A stretch of 64,000 bases of DNA from Streptomyces omiyaensis (lineage in GTDB: Bacteria > Actinomycetota > Actinomycetes > Streptomycetales > Streptomycetaceae): assembly GCF_014650895.1 (NCBI RefSeq), contig NZ_BMVV01000031.1, positions 18,157 through 82,156 on the forward strand, read 5' to 3'. The position numbers and the translations under genes were made by a program. The notes under the pieces were generated by a model. That model saw only the letters and a list, made by a program, of their open reading frames with translations. It had not been told where the DNA came from and made no database searches. The stretch's first letter is position 1. Every line of letters begins with the position of its first letter. This document shows, in pieces, positions 63,195 to 64,000 of this stretch.

Positions 63195-64000
63195 ATGGGC
63201 AACCGCACCAGCCGCAGACCGCTCGGCGCTCTCCTCGTGGTCTTCGCCGTCGGGATCGGCAGCACGGCGTGCGGCTCCCCCGGCCTCGACGGTGGTGGAA
63301 CGGATCAGAAGGACATCCAGAACGCGCTGGAGAAGGGCGGGAAGGTGACGGTGTGGGCCTGGGAACCCACCCTGAAGAAGGTCGCGGCGGACTTCGAGAA
63401 GAAGTACCCCAAGGTCGACGTCGAACTCGTCAACGCCGGCACCGGAGACAAGCAGTACACCGCCCTGCAGAACGCCATCGCCGCCGGCTCCGGCGCACCC
63501 GACGTCGCCCAGATCGAGTACTACGCCCTCGGCCAGTTCGCCATCGGCAAGACCGTGGAAGACCTCTCCCCCTACGGCGCCCTCACCCATGCCAAGAGCT
63601 TCACGCCCGGCCCCTGGCACGCCGTCCACCAGGGTGAGGCCGTCTTCGCCCTCCCCATGGATTCGGGCCCCATGGCCCTGTTCTACAACAAGAAGGTCTT
63701 CGACAAGCACGGCGTCAAGGTCCCGACCACCTGGGACGAGTACGTGGAGGCGGCACGGACCCTCCACAAGGCCGACCCGAAGATCTTCATCACCAACGAC
63801 ACCGGCGACGCCGGCGCCACCACCAGCCTCATCCGGCAAGCGGGCGGGCGCCCTTACTACACCCGCGGGACCGACGTCAGCATCGACTTCGACGAGGAGG
63901 GCACGAGGAAGTACACCGCCACCTGGCAGAAGCTCCTCGACGAGAAGCTCGTCGCACCCATCAGCTCCTGGAGCGACGCCTGGTACAAGGGCCTGGCCGA
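63195..64000 (+). CDS. Sugar-type ABC transporter solute-binding lipoprotein, 5' part
   Basis: The first 268 residues lie in the window. A signal peptide with a lipobox-like cut (GIGSTAC, Cys at about 26) comes first. A family-1 extracellular binding protein follows, with VTVWAWEPTLKKVAADFEKK, APDVAQIEYYALGQF, ALPMDSGPMALFYNKKVFDK and VPTTWDEYVEAARTLHK. ATG at 63195 follows AGGAG. It would bind a sugar outside the cell for import by permeases expected to the right of the window. Confidence 0.9.
   Translation, partial: MGNRTSRRPLGALLVVFAVGIGSTACGSPGLDGGGTDQKDIQNALEKGGKVTVWAWEPTLKKVAADFEKKYPKVDVELVNAGTGDKQYTALQNAIAAGSGAPDVAQIEYYALGQFAIGKTVEDLSPYGALTHAKSFTPGPWHAVHQGEAVFALPMDSGPMALFYNKKVFDKHGVKVPTTWDEYVEAARTLHKADPKIFITNDTGDAGATTSLIRQAGGRPYYTRGTDVSIDFDEEGTRKYTATWQKLLDEKLVAPISSWSDAWYKGLA

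Overview
The window is 64 kb of very GC-rich DNA with actinomycete-style coding: GTG starts, AGGAGG-type ribosome sites, and ATGA/GTGA gene overlaps. Gene families and order point to a Streptomyces chromosome, probably an accessory or arm-like region. No rRNA, tRNA or CRISPR array was recognised.

Left part (1-23 kb). A truncated alanine/glycine:cation symporter is followed by a gene-poor stretch with a dead NDH-2 stub. Next is a five-gene minus-strand operon (9888 to 844): YqiJ-like membrane protein, flotillin, a 1631-residue AAA+ 'DNA repair ATPase', NfeD-like protein and a stomatin-type SPFH protein. That is two SPFH/NfeD-type pairs flanking one giant ATPase. Then come a decayed DM13 domain, a secreted DNRLRE-haloperoxidase fusion with a small secreted partner, a PucR regulator with two small membrane proteins, a TrkH/TrkA potassium uptake pair, a double-RCK membrane protein, and an ABC exporter divergent from its probable GbsR/MarR-like repressor, with a palindromic operator.

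Central part (23.5-59.3 kb). This resembles the dormancy (DosR/DevR) regulon of Mycobacterium tuberculosis and the OsdR/OsdK region of Streptomyces coelicolor. It holds a DosR-like response regulator converging on a DevS-like GAF kinase with the haem-ligand histidine position conserved. Around them are seven tandem-domain universal stress proteins, five CBS-BON proteins, an Acg-like nitroreductase, two P-type ATPases, an Hsp20, a flavodoxin, an Rv1733c-like protein, a pyridoxamine-oxidase-fold regulator, a GH65 phosphorylase / phosphoglucomutase / alcohol dehydrogenase operon, an MBL/beta-CASP nuclease, a cNMP-binding protein, a DUF4389 membrane protein and a MacB/FtsX-type ABC exporter. Almost every transcription-unit start here carries a palindrome of the form GGGCC-N4/5-GGCCC (or close), often as a pair 19-24 bp apart. 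It has the arm spacing of the mycobacterial DosR box with one base pair changed in each arm. I read the region as one self-contained, autoregulated hypoxia/dormancy regulon.

Right end (59.3-64 kb). This is a mobile-element scar: a frameshifted tyrosine integrase, then a 1.57-kb IS5-type element whose 20/21-identical terminal repeats enclose both a frameshifted transposase and a YxiG-like passenger gene. A truncated gene remnant and the start of a sugar-type ABC binding lipoprotein follow. Several genes are broken: an NDH-2 stub, DM13, a nicotinate phosphoribosyltransferase-BON chimera, a possible PEP-synthase tail, the integrase and the transposase. This suggests active deletion and rearrangement.
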